Assembly (NCBI RefSeq): GCF_030065675.1
Contig: NZ_JASJDK010000052.1
Coordinates: forward strand, 1 to 36,829
Length of the DNA: 36,829 bases
Direction: 5' to 3'
From: Mastigocoleus sp. MO_188.B34
GTDB lineage: Bacteria; Cyanobacteriota; Cyanobacteriia; Cyanobacteriales; Nostocaceae
The notes beneath the pieces were generated by a model. That model was not told the DNA's origin. It saw only the letters and a program-made list of their open reading frames with translations, and did not search any database. The first letter of the stretch is position 1, and each line of letters opens with the position of its first letter. This document shows positions 35,193 to 36,829 of the stretch, piece by piece. A program made the translations under genes and the position numbers.

Positions 35193-36083
35193 TTATGTAC
35201 TAGATGAAGCAACAGCATTCTCTAGTAAAGGAAAACCTAGTTTTTCCCTCTGTTCTACATAAAGCTGAGCTATTTTCCTTGCTAAACCTCGAATTCGCCG
35301 AATATAACGAGTTCTTTCAGTTACTGAAATAACTCCTCTCGCATCAAGGAGATTGAAAGTATGGGAACACTTCATTACATAATCAAGGCTGGGTAAAACT
35401 AGTCCTTTATCTGCAAGTTGCTTTGCTTCTTGCTCATACATATTAAATAGCTTCAACAACATATCAGGATCTGAAGCTTCAAAATTATAAGTACATTGTT
35501 CAATTTCTCCTTGAAGATGCACATCTCCGTATGTAATATTATCTGTCCAACTAATTTTGGTCATTGCTTCAACCCCTTGGAGGTACATCGCCAGTCGCTC
35601 CAAACCGTAGGTCATCTCAATTGAAACTGGATTACAATCGATCCCCCCACATTGTTGAAAGTAAGTAAACTGGGTGACTTCCATCCCGTCTAACCAAACT
35701 TCCCAACCCGTACCCCATGCACCTACAGTTGCATCTTCCCAGTTATCTTCCACGAAACGAATATCATGATCTTCTGGTTTGATGCCTAAAGCCCTGAGAG
35801 AATCCAAGTAAATTTCCTGAATATTATTGGGTGAAGGTTTAATCAGTACTTGGTATTGGTAATAGTGTTGAAAGCGATTAGGATTTTCTCCATAACGCCC
35901 ATCTGTTGGTCTGCGACAAGGTTCTACATAAGCTACAGCCCAAGGTTCAGGTCCCAAAGCCCTTAAAAAAGTGTGGGGGTTTTTTGTACCTGCTCCTTTC
36001 TCAATATCATAGGGTTGAGCAATTAAACACCCACGTGCGCCCCAAAAATCATGCAATGTTCCGATTATTGATTGAAAATTCAC
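35193..36083 (-). CDS. glyQ: Glycyl-tRNA synthetase alpha subunit
   Basis: 296 residues, the normal length. It is the catalytic alpha chain of the alpha2beta2 class II glycyl-tRNA synthetase, which charges tRNA-Gly. Typical segments are [21 protein letters not shown] at the start, [83 protein letters not shown] and [15 protein letters not shown]. The beta subunit gene (glyS) is not in the window, consistent with the unlinked glyQ and glyS genes of cyanobacteria. It is transcribed alone and ends at the terminator near 35080. Confidence 0.97.
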   Translation of the reverse strand: MNFQSIIGTLHDFWGARGCLIAQPYDIEKGAGTKNPHTFLRALGPEPWAVAYVEPCRRPTDGRYGENPNRFQHYYQYQVLIKPSPNNIQEIYLDSLRALGIKPEDHDIRFVEDNWEDATVGAWGTGWEVWLDGMEVTQFTYFQQCGGIDCNPVSIEMTYGLERLAMYLQGVEAMTKISWTDNITYGDVHLQGEIEQCTYNFEASDPDMLLKLFNMYEQEAKQLADKGLVLPSLDYVMKCSHTFNLLDARGVISVTERTRYIRRIRGLARKIAQLYVEQREKLGFPLLENAVASSST

Positions 36084-36700
36084 AGTTATTCTTCCTTATA
36101 TATAAAGATAAGAGACCTTAAAGATACACCCGAGCAGATTCAAGAATTAAGATGCTTGATATTTTGGGTCAAATTAAATTTATCTTCTGCAAATTTACCT
36201 TACACAGTAGACATCTCAATATTTACTGTATATGTCTCCCATAAATTTCACAGGATATTCAAAAAACTGGGATAACGTTGTAGAAATTTCCGGCGCACTA
36301 AGAGTGAAGTATGGAATGCTCACTCTTAAAATTAGGACTTGCCCAAATAATATGCCCACATCCAAATAATATGTAACGCTACAGATCGAGAAATTAGACA
36401 CCACGAAAATTAGAGCATCAAGCAATCAAGCTACTAGGTGAACCAAAATTAGAAATCATAGAACTGTACCAACAAGCTGCAATCGCACCGAGCGATCGTT
36501 TACTCGATTTAAGGTTAGCTTGTTGAAGAAGTGTCCATATATATAGACCTAATATCTAAACGCATTACCTGAGGAACTGAGAAAAAGCAGTACTCCAGGA
36601 GTTAAATCAAAAAAAGTAAAAATAATTTTGCGACTAAAAGTATTGCTGTGTAAGGTTTTGAGGAGATAGAGCCGAAAAAATTATCAAAAAAATTGAAAAA
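36084..36700. other. Upstream region of glyQ, with a gene remnant and a hairpin
   Basis: 617 bases without an intact gene. The hairpin TAAGAGTGA (36299-36307) with TCACTCTTA (36320-36328) has a 12-base loop. Then come two copies of CCAAATAATATG (about 36343-36374). A 42-codon open frame (36398-36526, plus strand) reads HQAIKLLGEPKLEIIELYQQ and ends DRLLDLRLAC; its helical, low-bias composition suggests a decayed coding fragment, but I cannot name a parent family. Confidence 0.35.
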
Positions 36701-36704
36701 GGTG

Positions 36705-36733
36705 TTGACAGGTTCTGGGAGTATCGGTACTAT
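36705..36733 (+). promoter_or_regulatory. rrn: Strong sigma70-type promoter, probably for an rRNA operon
   Basis: A -35 TTGACA (36705-36710) and a -10 TACTAT (36728-36733) are separated by exactly 17 bases, an unusually good consensus match for this window. The predicted start is near 36740. The sequence after it (GTGCCTGAGAGAGGGGAGCG, then CTTCGAACCTTGAAAACTTTATAG at 36781-36804) resembles cyanobacterial 16S rRNA leader and spacer sequence, where GAACCTTGAAAACT is a familiar processing-region motif. No mature 16S sequence is reached before the window ends. The assignment to an rRNA operon is inference. Confidence 0.6.
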
Positions 36734-36739
36734 AAACAA

Positions 36740-36829
36740 GTGCCTGAGAGAGGGGAGCGCGAGAGCGCAACACTCTGAAGGCTTCGAACCTTGAAAACTT
36801 TATAGTTTAGAAGCTAGTATACACCACAA
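36740..36829 (+). other. Probable rRNA operon leader running off the right edge
   Basis: 90 bases after the promoter at 36705-36733. They contain a GAGCGCGAGAGCGC-like hairpin (about 36757-36769) and the motif GAACCTTGAAAAC (36786-36798). This would be the 5' external spacer of the pre-16S transcript. The window ends before any mature rRNA. Confidence 0.5.

Overview
The window is about 37 kb of low-GC DNA from a cyanobacterium, most likely a filamentous Nostocales-type strain. The evidence is several HIP1 octamers (GCGATCGC, for example near 2120, 3404, 13686 and 14553), a CrtO-type beta-carotene ketolase, cyanobacterial families (DUF1822, DUF4079, pentapeptide-CHAT), a short-form HisG, and many dispersed palindromes and MITE-like elements. 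I see no tRNA gene, no CRISPR array and no intact insertion sequence. The right edge carries what looks like the promoter and leader of an rRNA operon that lies just outside the window.

Left third (1-7250). A minus-strand cassette reads from right to left: four small precursor peptides with near-identical double-glycine leaders (P1 5721-5978, P2 5206-5430, P3 4511-4810, P4 4185-4397), a C39-peptidase ABC exporter (1859-4021) and an HlyD-type adaptor (365-1762). The exporter should cut the leaders after Gly-Gly and pass the mature peptides through the adaptor, probably with a TolC-like outer-membrane protein encoded elsewhere. A small M50B-like membrane metallopeptidase (6515-7252) lies upstream on the same strand.

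Middle (7250-17600). A repeat-rich gap (a hairpin mosaic plus a 124-bp MITE) separates the cassette from a 1207-residue membrane-anchored protein with a serine-hydrolase core (8140-11763). An 858-bp divergent region containing an 18-bp perfect palindrome follows, and then a plus-strand RND efflux pair (adaptor and inner-membrane permease).

Right-middle (17600-26000). A 1.1-kb gap holds a 130-bp MITE with 8-bp target duplications. Next is an overlapping plus-strand pair (HTH-like small protein and DUF1822). A minus-strand trio follows: a pentapeptide-repeat/membrane/CHAT-protease protein, a 199-residue protein that may be a degenerate trypsin-like fold, and a 570-residue exported protein. This trio is the second candidate for an undescribed system, perhaps related to conflict or regulated proteolysis.

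Right (26000-36829). These are mostly housekeeping genes: crtO, pyrB, an RppA-like orphan response regulator, hisG, a J-domain-motif coiled-coil protein, a DUF4079 membrane protein and glyQ. Between crtO and pyrB lies a promoter-like sequence followed by two strong hairpins, a candidate structured RNA. Between hisG and the J protein lies one MITE inserted inside another.
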